Positions 17,252 to 24,710 of a DNA stretch of 29,752 bases are shown here, in pieces. Position numbers and translations under genes: made by a program. A model generated the notes under the pieces. It was not told where the DNA came from and searched no databases. It worked only from the letters and a program-made list of their open reading frames with translations. This stretch comes from RGIG8368 sp045540275 (GTDB taxonomy: Bacteria > Verrucomicrobiota > Kiritimatiellia > RFP12 > UBA1067), in the NCBI GenBank assembly GCA_045540275.1, contig JAZQGX010000203.1:1-29752 (forward strand). Reading direction: 5' to 3'. Each line of letters opens with the position of its first letter. Positions within the stretch are counted from its first letter, which is position 1.

Positions 17252-17959
17252 TTATCCGGGGTTGTAGCGATACCCGACGCCGCTTACCGTTTCGATTACC
17301 AACGCGCCGTCCTTGCCGATTTTCTTTCTGAGTTTCAGGATATACTGATCGAGAGTTCGGGTTGTACCGAGGTACTTCATTCCCCATATCTCATCCATGA
17401 TGTAGTTGCGAGAAAGAACCGCTCCGGCATTGTCGTGGAAGAGCTTTAGCATATTCAGCTCCCGGTTGGAAAGTTCGAAGGTGCCGCCACCGGCGTCAGC
17501 GGAAGTCAAAGTCATTCCAACCGAATCGACCCAAGCCCCGCCGAATTTGAACGACACGCCTTTTGCAGCCGGAGACTTTGTCGTATTTATTCCGGAGCGG
17601 CGAAGCACAGCGGCAACACGCGCAAGCAATTCTGCAATTTTCTCGCCGAACGGCTTTACGATGTAATCGTCGGCGCCAAGTCCAAGTCCAAACACCTTGT
17701 CTTTCTCTTCCGATAATGCCGAAAGCATCATGATTGGAACCGATGGGTTTTTTTTCCGAATCTCCACGCATGCTTCGTACCCGTTTTTATTCGGCATCAT
17801 CACATCCAACATAACCAGGTCCGGCTGTTCGGAGGCGTAAAGAATCACCGCCTCCGCGCCATCGCACGCACTGACAACCGTATACCCCGCCCCTTCCAGC
17901 ACCAGGCGCAGGCCTTCGCGGATGTTTGTCTCGTCCTCGGCTATCAGTATTTTCGCCAT
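17252..17959 (-). CDS. OmpR/PhoB-family response regulator
   Basis: A 235-aa two-component regulator. The receiver domain has the acidic pair E8/D9, phospho-acceptor D52 (VMLDVMMP), S80 in MMLSALSEE and K102 in DDYIVKPF, all intact. After a short linker the winged-helix effector domain begins near residue 140 (TFELSNRELNMLKLFHDNAG) and ends with TLDQYILKLRKKIG and TVSGVGYRYNPG, the usual OmpR wing. No histidine kinase is in the window, so it is an orphan here. It starts 25 bases after the M16 peptidase stop, with GGAG about 11 nt before its ATG, and is probably co-transcribed with it. Targets are unknown. Confidence 0.92.
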   Translation of the reverse strand: MAKILIAEDETNIREGLRLVLEGAGYTVVSACDGAEAVILYASEQPDLVMLDVMMPNKNGYEACVEIRKKNPSVPIMMLSALSEEKDKVFGLGLGADDYIVKPFGEKIAELLARVAAVLRRSGINTTKSPAAKGVSFKFGGAWVDSVGMTLTSADAGGGTFELSNRELNMLKLFHDNAGAVLSRNYIMDEIWGMKYLGTTRTLDQYILKLRKKIGKDGALVIETVSGVGYRYNPG

Positions 17960-17984
17960 GTTGCAGATTTCTCCGACTCGGCTA

Positions 17985-19274
17985 TTAAAGTCCGCTCAAT
18001 GCGTCCAGCCACTCTTCATCTGTCGTATTGTCCTCTTCGGGCACAACCAATGTCAACGATGCCGTTTCATTGCGGAAAATTTCCGCCGCCATGTCGCGAA
18101 CGTCGCTCGGGCGCACCGCGGCGATGCGTTTAACCATTTCATCGGGGGATTCGCATTTGCCGTAGTTGAGAAAACTTCTGCCGTAATACGACATTTGGGC
18201 GGTGGCACTTTCAAGCCCCATGCGAAACACCCCGTTGACGAAGCGTATCGTACGATTCAACTCCTGCCGGCTTGGTGCGCGGGAACGCAGTTTTACCAAC
18301 TCCTTTACAATCAGACGGATTGCCGCGCGCGTCTTTTTGGGTTCAAAACCACCGCAGATCGAATATGCACCGATTTCATCGAAGCACTGGGCCGCGGTGT
18401 AGATTGAGTAGCACAATCCGTATTTTTCGCGGACCGTCTGGAGAAGCCGCGAACTCATGCCGCCGCCTAGAATCATATCCATCACCCGCTGGTGGTGATA
18501 GCGCGAATCGTGGATTCCGATGCTTCTGAAAGCGAGAATCGCCTGAACCTGCTGCACGCGGCGGCGAACAACGGCAAGTCGGCGCGGCGCAATTGACGGA
18601 TCGAAATTGCCAACCGCAGAACGGAAAGTGCGTTTGCTGAAAATTTTAGGTTCGCGCTCGATCAGACGGCAGGCGTTTCCGTGTTCGATTCGTCCGGCAA
18701 AAACGAACACGCACCGGGTCGAGACATACATCCGCGATTTGAAGGCACGCATCTTCTCCGCGCTCATGGCGTTCAGTGACTTGCTGTTTCCTACGATCGG
18801 CTTCCCAAGCGCATGTCCCGGGAACATCGCATTTTGCGACACCGTCATGGCCAGCGCATCAGGCTGATCCTCGTACATTTTCATCTCTTCAAGTATGACA
18901 TCGCGCTCGCGATCGACGTCTTCCTTGCGGAATGACGAACGGAGAAACATATCCATAAAAACATCAACTGCGCTGTCGATGCATTCGTATGGTACGCGCA
19001 CGTAGTAGCAGGTTCCGTCCTCACCGGTATACGCATTCATCGTGCCGCCCGCCCCCTCAATCTCTCTTGAGATGTCGGATGCGGACCGGGTTTCCGTCCC
19101 CTTGAAGAGCATGTGCTCGATGAAGTGGCTCACCCCCGCCTCACCAGGCTTCTCCCAGCGACTTCCGACGCCAATGAATATACCAAACGCGACACTTTGC
19201 GCAGTTGGAACGTTTACCGTTATAACCGTAGCGTCATTTTTAAGTTTTGAAATTTGCACATTGTCGCAGGACAT
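17985..19274 (-). CDS. M16-family zinc peptidase (processing-peptidase type)
   Basis: A 429-aa metalloprotease of the pitrilysin/insulinase clan, single-repeat pair length as in bacterial PqqL/YmxG-like and mitochondrial processing peptidase subunits. The inverted zinc motif HFIEH is at residues 50-54, with the distal Glu in RDVILEEMKMYEDQPD. The C-terminal M16_C half has the SSRLLQTVREKYGLCYSIY signature that supplies the substrate-binding Arg/Tyr. So this looks like an active subunit. No signal peptide is seen. Start: AGGAGG 8 nt before the ATG. The gene lies just after the hairpin terminator of the LRR gene upstream and before a response regulator in the same direction. Confidence 0.92.
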   Translation of the reverse strand: MSCDNVQISKLKNDATVITVNVPTAQSVAFGIFIGVGSRWEKPGEAGVSHFIEHMLFKGTETRSASDISREIEGAGGTMNAYTGEDGTCYYVRVPYECIDSAVDVFMDMFLRSSFRKEDVDRERDVILEEMKMYEDQPDALAMTVSQNAMFPGHALGKPIVGNSKSLNAMSAEKMRAFKSRMYVSTRCVFVFAGRIEHGNACRLIEREPKIFSKRTFRSAVGNFDPSIAPRRLAVVRRRVQQVQAILAFRSIGIHDSRYHHQRVMDMILGGGMSSRLLQTVREKYGLCYSIYTAAQCFDEIGAYSICGGFEPKKTRAAIRLIVKELVKLRSRAPSRQELNRTIRFVNGVFRMGLESATAQMSYYGRSFLNYGKCESPDEMVKRIAAVRPSDVRDMAAEIFRNETASLTLVVPEEDNTTDEEWLDALSGL

Positions 19275-19303
19275 TTAAGAGCCCCTCCTTGAAAACAGCG
19301 AAA

Positions 19304-19327
19304 AGCCGTCGCACCTTGGCGACGGCT
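19304..19327 (-). terminator. Hairpin terminator after the second LRR gene
   Basis: AGCCGTCGC (19304-19312) pairs perfectly with GCGACGGCT (19319-19327) around a 6-nt loop. In the minus direction it is followed by TTTTCGCTGTTTT, an interrupted U-tract, so termination may be partial and some transcripts may read into the M16 gene, for which I see no separate promoter. Confidence 0.65.
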
Positions 19328-19349
19328 CGAAGCAAAATCATCTCGGGTT

Positions 19350-20609
19350 TTACAGAATGACGATACTCGTCCCTTTAGGCGGCGAGCAGTCGACCACCCA
19401 ATGGTACTGACCTCCGCACAGAAGTACGCCGATTGTCTTTCTGCCGGGATAGTCGCTATTGCTCTTCATGGTCTCGAAAGTTTCGCTGTTTCCGGTGCAA
19501 AGTGCGCGCCAGCCGTCAATTGCCTTATTGGAGTGGACATTGATTATCACCCGTGTCTTTTTTGCCTTGATCGAATTCGCTCCAAAGCTTGGTGTTACAT
19601 CCGAATAGAAATTGAACACCTGAAGATCCTTGCAGCTATTGAATGCATTATCTCCAATAGTCTCAATGGGAGAATAAATTTCAACTGGACCGATGAATCC
19701 GCCGGCTGCCCCAAGAAACACGCTGTGGCTGATAGAAGTGAGTGCCTCACTTGCAATGCGCAAGCTCCCGGTCAAAACCGAACAGCCGTTAAAAGCAGAA
19801 CCGTCACCCGTAGAGGTTAATTTATCTGACAGAAAAGGAGTGAACGATTTAAGCGCGTTACATTTGTAGAAAGCGTTTGCAGAAAGTTTTGTCATCTCCA
19901 GGGAAAAAACCGCATTGGTCAAACCGTAGCATCCCCAGAAGTTTTTATCGCTCGTAGCTTTACACTTAGGCAGATAGACATATTTGACCGCTTCATTATT
20001 TCTGAAGGCTTCTGATCCCATTGAAACTACATTTTCAGCCGTAACTCCCGTTATGCCGCTTGATCTGAATGCCGAGCTTCCGATTGAAGTTGCTTTCGGA
20101 AAATTGAATTCCGTTTTAAGCTTACTGCAGCCTTGGAAAATATATGCCGATATTGTAGAAATCGGACAGACGGCGGGACTGAACTCGACGAGCCTGGGAC
20201 AATTGTAAAATGCCGAATTCCCTGCACCAGACAGGTTGTCCGAAAAAACCAGGCGGGTCAAGTTTGTGCAATCATAAAATGCTTGAGAATTGATATTGGT
20301 AACATCCGGTGCAATCAACGATGCGATATGTGTGCCTCTGAAACCACTCTGGTATATCCCATAGATTTTATAATCGGTGTCGGCATAAAAAGTGGAAAGA
20401 TCCAAATTTCGATCCTCTGGCATCTGCACAATCGCACTACCCGAGTTATTAGAGTTCCCAAGCTGCAAACCGCCGCCAGCGGGCATTGGGTGCAGTTGTA
20501 AAATCCAATTTCCGTCAGATGCCTGTTTGGTTTGAGCATCATAAGTCCATGCTGCCAATGCAGACGATGCTACGCATAGCATAGCGGCAATACTGGTTAT
20601 AACTTTCAT
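19350..20609 (-). CDS. Secreted BspA-like leucine-rich repeat protein
   Basis: A 419-aa exported protein with signal peptide MKVITSIAAMLCVASSALA. From about residue 80 to 350 it consists of BspA-type LRR_5 units (LTRLVFSDNLSGAGNSAFYN, ITGVTAENVVSMGSEAFRN, VKYVYLPKCKATSDKNFWG). A C-terminal cap follows (RVIINVHSNKAIDGWRALC), similar in layout to the cap of the LRR protein at 5400-7172 (RRIVVYRDDAEWMDFF). It ends PPKGTSIVIL, again GT plus hydrophobic residues at the terminus. The ATG at 20609 is chosen for its AAAGGAG 8 nt upstream and clean signal peptide; an ATG further upstream would overlap the transcription start. A strong promoter lies 34 bases upstream. It probably binds a host or glycan partner; unknown. 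Confidence 0.82.
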   Translation of the reverse strand: MKVITSIAAMLCVASSALAAWTYDAQTKQASDGNWILQLHPMPAGGGLQLGNSNNSGSAIVQMPEDRNLDLSTFYADTDYKIYGIYQSGFRGTHIASLIAPDVTNINSQAFYDCTNLTRLVFSDNLSGAGNSAFYNCPRLVEFSPAVCPISTISAYIFQGCSKLKTEFNFPKATSIGSSAFRSSGITGVTAENVVSMGSEAFRNNEAVKYVYLPKCKATSDKNFWGCYGLTNAVFSLEMTKLSANAFYKCNALKSFTPFLSDKLTSTGDGSAFNGCSVLTGSLRIASEALTSISHSVFLGAAGGFIGPVEIYSPIETIGDNAFNSCKDLQVFNFYSDVTPSFGANSIKAKKTRVIINVHSNKAIDGWRALCTGNSETFETMKSNSDYPGRKTIGVLLCGGQYHWVVDCSPPKGTSIVIL

Positions 20610-20642
20610 AATATAGCTCCTTTGTTTCATCACTGTTGACTT

Positions 20643-20670
20643 ATTATACTATCGCCTTGTTTTTTGTCAA
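20643..20670 (-). promoter_or_regulatory. Strong sigma70-type promoter of the second LRR gene
   Basis: On the minus strand a perfect TTGACA (20665-20670), 16-nt spacer and perfect TATAAT (20643-20648). The leader is ~27 nt. It lies 18 bases after the MYG1-family stop, so the LRR gene is an independent unit and likely well expressed. Confidence 0.85.
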
Positions 20671-20687
20671 TCCCTTTGACCTGCAAT

Positions 20688-21551
20688 TCACCGCCCCGAC
20701 TGCCCAACGCATCGAGCATCTGCAATAACCTCTTCCGGAGATATTTCACGTGTGTGCGTTTTTAGCACAAATCCACCGGGATGCGAAAACAAGGCGTAGG
20801 GCTTATCGGCGCATTGACAGAAATCCAACTGCGGATCGTCGTTGCATCGCACGAACGACAGGCCTTCACCTCGGCTGTCAAACTGTAAAACGCATGCAGG
20901 ATGCCATCGGCGAACCCAAATATCGGAACAGCGGGAAATCTCGTGTGCCTGACAGGCCCGGAAATCCGCCACCGTCAACCCGTTGACATCGAGATTGACC
21001 GCTTTTTCGCAGAGCTGGCTCCAGCATCGGATGGTCTTGTCGATTTCATTGGCAAGCCCCAATGCGACCTTCGCGCGGAACGCAGGGTCGTCGGCAAAAT
21101 GTCGGATCACCCACTCGGAGATCGGGTTGGCGACAAGACCTGCTATTTGGTCGCCCGTACTGCCGATTTGCCGAGCGGTGGCAAATGGACCGATGACATC
21201 TATCATATTCCAGGTGTCGTACCATGGAAAGAGCATTTGCAGTTCCGCTTCAATCTCCAGCCACTGGGCTAGCAGCTTGTACGAACATTTCGGCTCTTCC
21301 TCGCGCGAACGCTGATGATGGTCGAAGTTCAGATGCGAAGGGTTGTATTCGAAACCGACATCGAGAACAAGCGTCGTTTTGCACTCCAGTTCTTCCGACG
21401 TCGGTTTTCTGCGCTCGATGACGGCATCGTGCGGCACGCCAAATGCATAGGCTACCGCGCATGACATGATATCGTCAACATGCGCCAATCCCGGGTGTAC
21501 GATTATTTTCCGCACCGCGGCAAGTTGCGTGACTTTATCACAGTTCGCCAT
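20688..21551 (-). CDS. MYG1-family (DHH-like) putative phosphoesterase/exonuclease
   Basis: A 287-aa protein of the MYG1/UPF0160 family, whose eukaryotic member is a 3'-5' RNA exonuclease with a DHH-like metal site. Visible motifs are IIVHPGLAHVDDIMSC (canonical HNGxFHxDE; here HVDD) and the strongly conserved LVLDVGFEYNPSHLNFDHHQRS. The C-terminal part also follows the family (HPACVLQFDSRGEGLSFVRC, then FSHPGGFVLKTHTREIS). The length is slightly below the 300-340 usual. The start at 21551 is preferred over 21620 because it has AAGGA 9 nt upstream and does not overlap the symporter gene. It follows the symporter by 31 bases in the same direction. Its link to galactose use is unclear. Confidence 0.8.
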   Translation of the reverse strand: MANCDKVTQLAAVRKIIVHPGLAHVDDIMSCAVAYAFGVPHDAVIERRKPTSEELECKTTLVLDVGFEYNPSHLNFDHHQRSREEEPKCSYKLLAQWLEIEAELQMLFPWYDTWNMIDVIGPFATARQIGSTGDQIAGLVANPISEWVIRHFADDPAFRAKVALGLANEIDKTIRCWSQLCEKAVNLDVNGLTVADFRACQAHEISRCSDIWVRRWHPACVLQFDSRGEGLSFVRCNDDPQLDFCQCADKPYALFSHPGGFVLKTHTREISPEEVIADARCVGQSGR

Positions 21552-21582
21552 GGGAATGATTCCTTTTGCGGTGCGGTTACTG

Positions 21583-23289
21583 CTACAGCCAGTTCCAGAA
21601 GTACACGTAGCATCCGACAACCAAACCGAGAATGATTATCGAAGAGACTACATCGCGCCAGTTCCAGCTTGCGCGTACCTCTCTGCGGAAGTTGGCATCA
21701 AGACAGGCGAAAGTATAGCCATTCAAACGAGAAACATCGGACATGGGGGCGGTAAGTGATGCGACAATGACTATCACTAATGAAATTGCCAACAGGGTTC
21801 CGATGAAATAATAATCGGAGAACGAGACAATCGTACCGATGAATCCGCCACAATCCTTGCATAGCGTATTGATGGTAAGTTTTGCCATACCGAGGATGAA
21901 TCCCAATCCCAATCCCCAGGTCGCGCCGCGCAAATTGCACCGCTTCCAGAATATGCCCAATAAAAATACCGCCACGATTGGAGCGGCAAGGAACCCCTGG
22001 ACCGCTTGAAGATACTGATAAAGGCCACCGGTGGAGATCAACTTCATAATCGGCACCCAGATTATGCCAAGCACCGTTACCAGGATGGTGGTAATGCGCC
22101 CAACTTTGACCATTTCCGGACCGGAGGCATTTGGCTTGAGCTTCTGGTAGATATCGACGGTAAACAAGGTCGAAACCGAATTGAAGAGCGATGCGAGAGA
22201 ACTCATCAATGCCGCGATCATGCCTGCGACGACCAATCCGCGAAATCCGGCGGGAAGCAGACTCTGCACCAAGGTTGGAAACACCGTATCGCCGTTGATT
22301 TCACCGTCAACGCGCAACGGAATGGAGATTATGCCGTGACGGTGCAGCGCGTAGCCCAGCATGCCCGGAATCAAAAAGAGAAACACTGGCAGCAACTTCA
22401 AAAACGCGCCCCACATCGCGCCGCGGCGGGCGTTGGTGAGATTGCGCGCCGCAAGGGTACGCTGAATAATGAACTGGTCGGTGCACCAGTACCAGATGCC
22501 GGAAGTTGCTGATGCGATGATCACCCCCAGCCAAGGCAAGGTGGGATGTGACAGCTCATGCCACAGAGAAAACTTTTTCATCGTCTCCGGGTCGGCGCGG
22601 ATCGTGTCCTTCAGGACGGCCCACCCGTTGAGAATGGTACCTCCGTCGACCGAGGTCCCGAGCTTGTACAATGCGAAGGCGGTAATTGAAAGGGTACCGA
22701 TTAGGATGATACCGGTTTGCACCAAATCGGTGTACACAACCGCCAGCAGACCGCCGAACGAGGCGTAGATGCCGGCCAACGCGACAGTTACGAATGCCCC
22801 TATCCAGAAACTGGAAATTACCGTATTGCCGATCGTTATGGAGATTTCGGGGAGCATCACCTCGAAAAAGAGGGCGCCGGCGAAAACCGTAACCGAAATT
22901 TTTGTCAGAACGTATGCCGAAAGCGAAACGAGCGAAAGAATCCAGCGCGCGCGCGGGCCAAAGCGCCGTTCCAGAAATTCCGGCATTGTTGAAACGCCGC
23001 TTTTGTAATAGAAAGGAAGAAAGACCCAGCTCATCATAACGATAATCCAGGCGTGATACTCCCAATGGCTCATCGACAGTCCGCAGGAGGCTCCGCTTCC
23101 GGCAAGACCGATAAGATGCTCTGAGCCGATGTTGGCTGCAAAGATTGAGGCGCCTACCGCCAACCAACCGACCGTGCGTCCGCCGAGGAAAAAGTCTGAC
23201 GCGCTTTCCTGTTTGCGACGAGTGCAAACCACCACCAGCGCCAGCATTGCAAAGTACCCGGCGATAACCAACCAATCCCATACAGTCAT
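21583..23289 (-). CDS. Sodium:sugar symporter, SGLT type (probably galactose or glucose)
   Basis: A 568-aa inner-membrane sodium:solute symporter with about 14 hydrophobic helices. SGLT-subfamily marks are FFLGGRTVGWLAVGASIFAA, NIGSEHLIGLAGSGA, and LMSSLASLFNSVSTLFTVDI, which holds the paired Ser of the sodium site known from the Vibrio galactose symporter. The downstream position after galK supports galactose as substrate, but this is inferred. The first ATG (23295) directly abuts the GGGAGG sequence; the second ATG (23289) lies 6 nt from it and is the better start. The gene is separated from galK by a strong hairpin with a U-tract, so its transcription depends on read-through or an unseen promoter. 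Confidence 0.9.
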   Translation of the reverse strand: MTVWDWLVIAGYFAMLALVVVCTRRKQESASDFFLGGRTVGWLAVGASIFAANIGSEHLIGLAGSGASCGLSMSHWEYHAWIIVMMSWVFLPFYYKSGVSTMPEFLERRFGPRARWILSLVSLSAYVLTKISVTVFAGALFFEVMLPEISITIGNTVISSFWIGAFVTVALAGIYASFGGLLAVVYTDLVQTGIILIGTLSITAFALYKLGTSVDGGTILNGWAVLKDTIRADPETMKKFSLWHELSHPTLPWLGVIIASATSGIWYWCTDQFIIQRTLAARNLTNARRGAMWGAFLKLLPVFLFLIPGMLGYALHRHGIISIPLRVDGEINGDTVFPTLVQSLLPAGFRGLVVAGMIAALMSSLASLFNSVSTLFTVDIYQKLKPNASGPEMVKVGRITTILVTVLGIIWVPIMKLISTGGLYQYLQAVQGFLAAPIVAVFLLGIFWKRCNLRGATWGLGLGFILGMAKLTINTLCKDCGGFIGTIVSFSDYYFIGTLLAISLVIVIVASLTAPMSDVSRLNGYTFACLDANFRREVRASWNWRDVVSSIIILGLVVGCYVYFWNWL

Positions 23290-23303
23290 CTTCATCCTCC
23301 CTT

Positions 23304-23342
23304 AAAAAAAGCGGGTATTTGAGATTGGACTCAAACACCCGC
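23304..23342 (-). terminator. Intrinsic terminator/attenuator between galK and the symporter
   Basis: On the minus strand a 13-bp stem (arms 23330-23342 and 23311-23323, one G-U pair) with a 6-nt loop is followed by seven U residues (23304-23310). The U-tract ends two bases before the symporter Shine-Dalgarno sequence. It is positioned to reduce symporter expression relative to galK. Confidence 0.85.
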
Positions 23343-23362
23343 CTCAATCTCACATTGCGATT

Positions 23363-24535
23363 TTACACCAAATGAGCGCCGTCCGAAGGCTTGATCAGTT
23401 TGCAATCGGGCTCGTCGCCATACTTGGCTTTATACGCCTTGGTTATTTTTGCAATGATCTTCTTGGCTGCTGCAGGCTTGACCAGAAGGCAGCAGCTACC
23501 GCCGAATCCTCCGCCGGAAAGGCGAGCACCGAGGACCTCAGGGATTTTCTTTGCGGTATCGACGATGGTGTCAAGCTCGGGGCAGGAGTTCTCGAACCAA
23601 GTGCGGCTGGATTCGTGCGAATCGAACATCAGGGCGCCGAATCCCGCCAAATCCTTCTGGTCGAGAAGCTTTGCGCCGGCGATAACGCGCTCGTCCTCAC
23701 CGATTGGGTGGATTGCGCGCTTTGCCTTTTCTTCATTGAGACCCTGCTTGTAAAGCACCCATTCGGCGGTCGAGACATCACGCAGGTGCGTGACCGGGTG
23801 GCGGAGTTTCTTGGCGAAATGCTTGGCGGCATCCTCGCAAGCCTTGCGGCGCGAAGCGTATGCGCCGTCGACCAATGCATGCTTTGCATTGGATTTGACC
23901 ATCATGAATGCGACGGAATTTCCCATCTTGACGTTTTCGAATTTCAAGGTGCGGAAATCGGTCTTGACCAGCTGACCTTTCTTGCCGGCGAGTGAAGAGA
24001 TTTGGTCGAGCAAACCGCAAGGGCATCCGGCGAATGTATGTTCGGCCTTCTGTCCGATTTTCGCCATTTCGGTAAGGCTCTTTTTGATTTTGTAGATTTT
24101 GCAGAGTGCGAGTACCGTGCACATTTCGAGAGCTGCGGAGGAGGAGAGTCCGGCGCCCAAGGGGATATTGCCGAGGAACATTCCCTTCCATCCGTGTTTA
24201 GCCTTGGACGGATCGCCGTCGAAGAGCCAATTAAAGGTACCGGTCACGTAATTCTGCCATGTATCGGTCGACTGTTTTGCGACGTTGTCGATATCGAAAT
24301 CTACCTGTTTCATCAAATCGCCGGCGGTAAGGGAGCACGATTTATCCTTGGTGGGGGCGACGGCAAAAAACGTTCCCTGTTCGATTGCCGCGGAAAAAAC
24401 GTATCCTTCGTTGTAATCGGTATGGTTGCCGAGCACTTCAATGCGACCTGGAGCATAAGCCACAACAGTTGGCGCAATGCCGTACTGCTTTTTGAATTTT
24501 GCCACAAGACTCTTGTAAACAGATTGATTTTGCAT
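23363..24535 (-). CDS. galK: Galactokinase
   Basis: A 390-aa GHMP kinase converting galactose to galactose-1-phosphate in the Leloir pathway. Motif 1 is PGRIEVLGNHTDYNEG, motif 2 IPLGAGLSSSAALE (ATP loop) and motif 3 RLSGGGFGGSCCLLV. The catalytic Asp is present in CPCGLLDQISSLAG. Motif 1 has Asn where classical galactokinases have Glu (GEHTDYN), a residue that contacts the sugar, so the exact hexose preference is open; the rest fits GalK well. Start: AAGGA 6 nt before the ATG at 24535; a longer frame upstream has no such site. The promoter is at 24611-24639. It is first in the unit galK-symporter-MYG1, with an attenuator after it. Confidence 0.9.
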   Translation of the reverse strand: MQNQSVYKSLVAKFKKQYGIAPTVVAYAPGRIEVLGNHTDYNEGYVFSAAIEQGTFFAVAPTKDKSCSLTAGDLMKQVDFDIDNVAKQSTDTWQNYVTGTFNWLFDGDPSKAKHGWKGMFLGNIPLGAGLSSSAALEMCTVLALCKIYKIKKSLTEMAKIGQKAEHTFAGCPCGLLDQISSLAGKKGQLVKTDFRTLKFENVKMGNSVAFMMVKSNAKHALVDGAYASRRKACEDAAKHFAKKLRHPVTHLRDVSTAEWVLYKQGLNEEKAKRAIHPIGEDERVIAGAKLLDQKDLAGFGALMFDSHESSRTWFENSCPELDTIVDTAKKIPEVLGARLSGGGFGGSCCLLVKPAAAKKIIAKITKAYKAKYGDEPDCKLIKPSDGAHLV

Positions 24536-24610
24536 GGTTTTCCTTTCAATTTGCAGCAGTCGGATTTCACACGACTTTCCCTCGTAAAAATCCGGCAAAA
24601 CATTTTGGAC

Positions 24611-24639
24611 ATTATCGTTTTTCGTCTCGTAAAAGTCAA
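24611..24639 (-). promoter_or_regulatory. Sigma70-type promoter of galK
   Basis: On the minus strand TTGACT (24634-24639), 17-nt spacer, GATAAT (24611-24616). The start near 24604 leaves a ~70-nt leader. It is back to back with the T-box promoter. Confidence 0.75.
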
Positions 24640-24666
24640 GCTTGGAATATATGCCAACAATTGTGG

Positions 24667-24696
24667 TTGACGCGAAAACGATGATGATGATAAAAT
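24667..24696 (+). promoter_or_regulatory. Sigma70-type promoter of the T-box transcription unit
   Basis: TTGACG (24667-24672), 18-nt spacer, TAAAAT (24691-24696). The predicted start near 24703 is just before Stem I of the T-box leader. Confidence 0.65.
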
Positions 24697-24710
24697 CATA
24701 CCCGTAAAAA

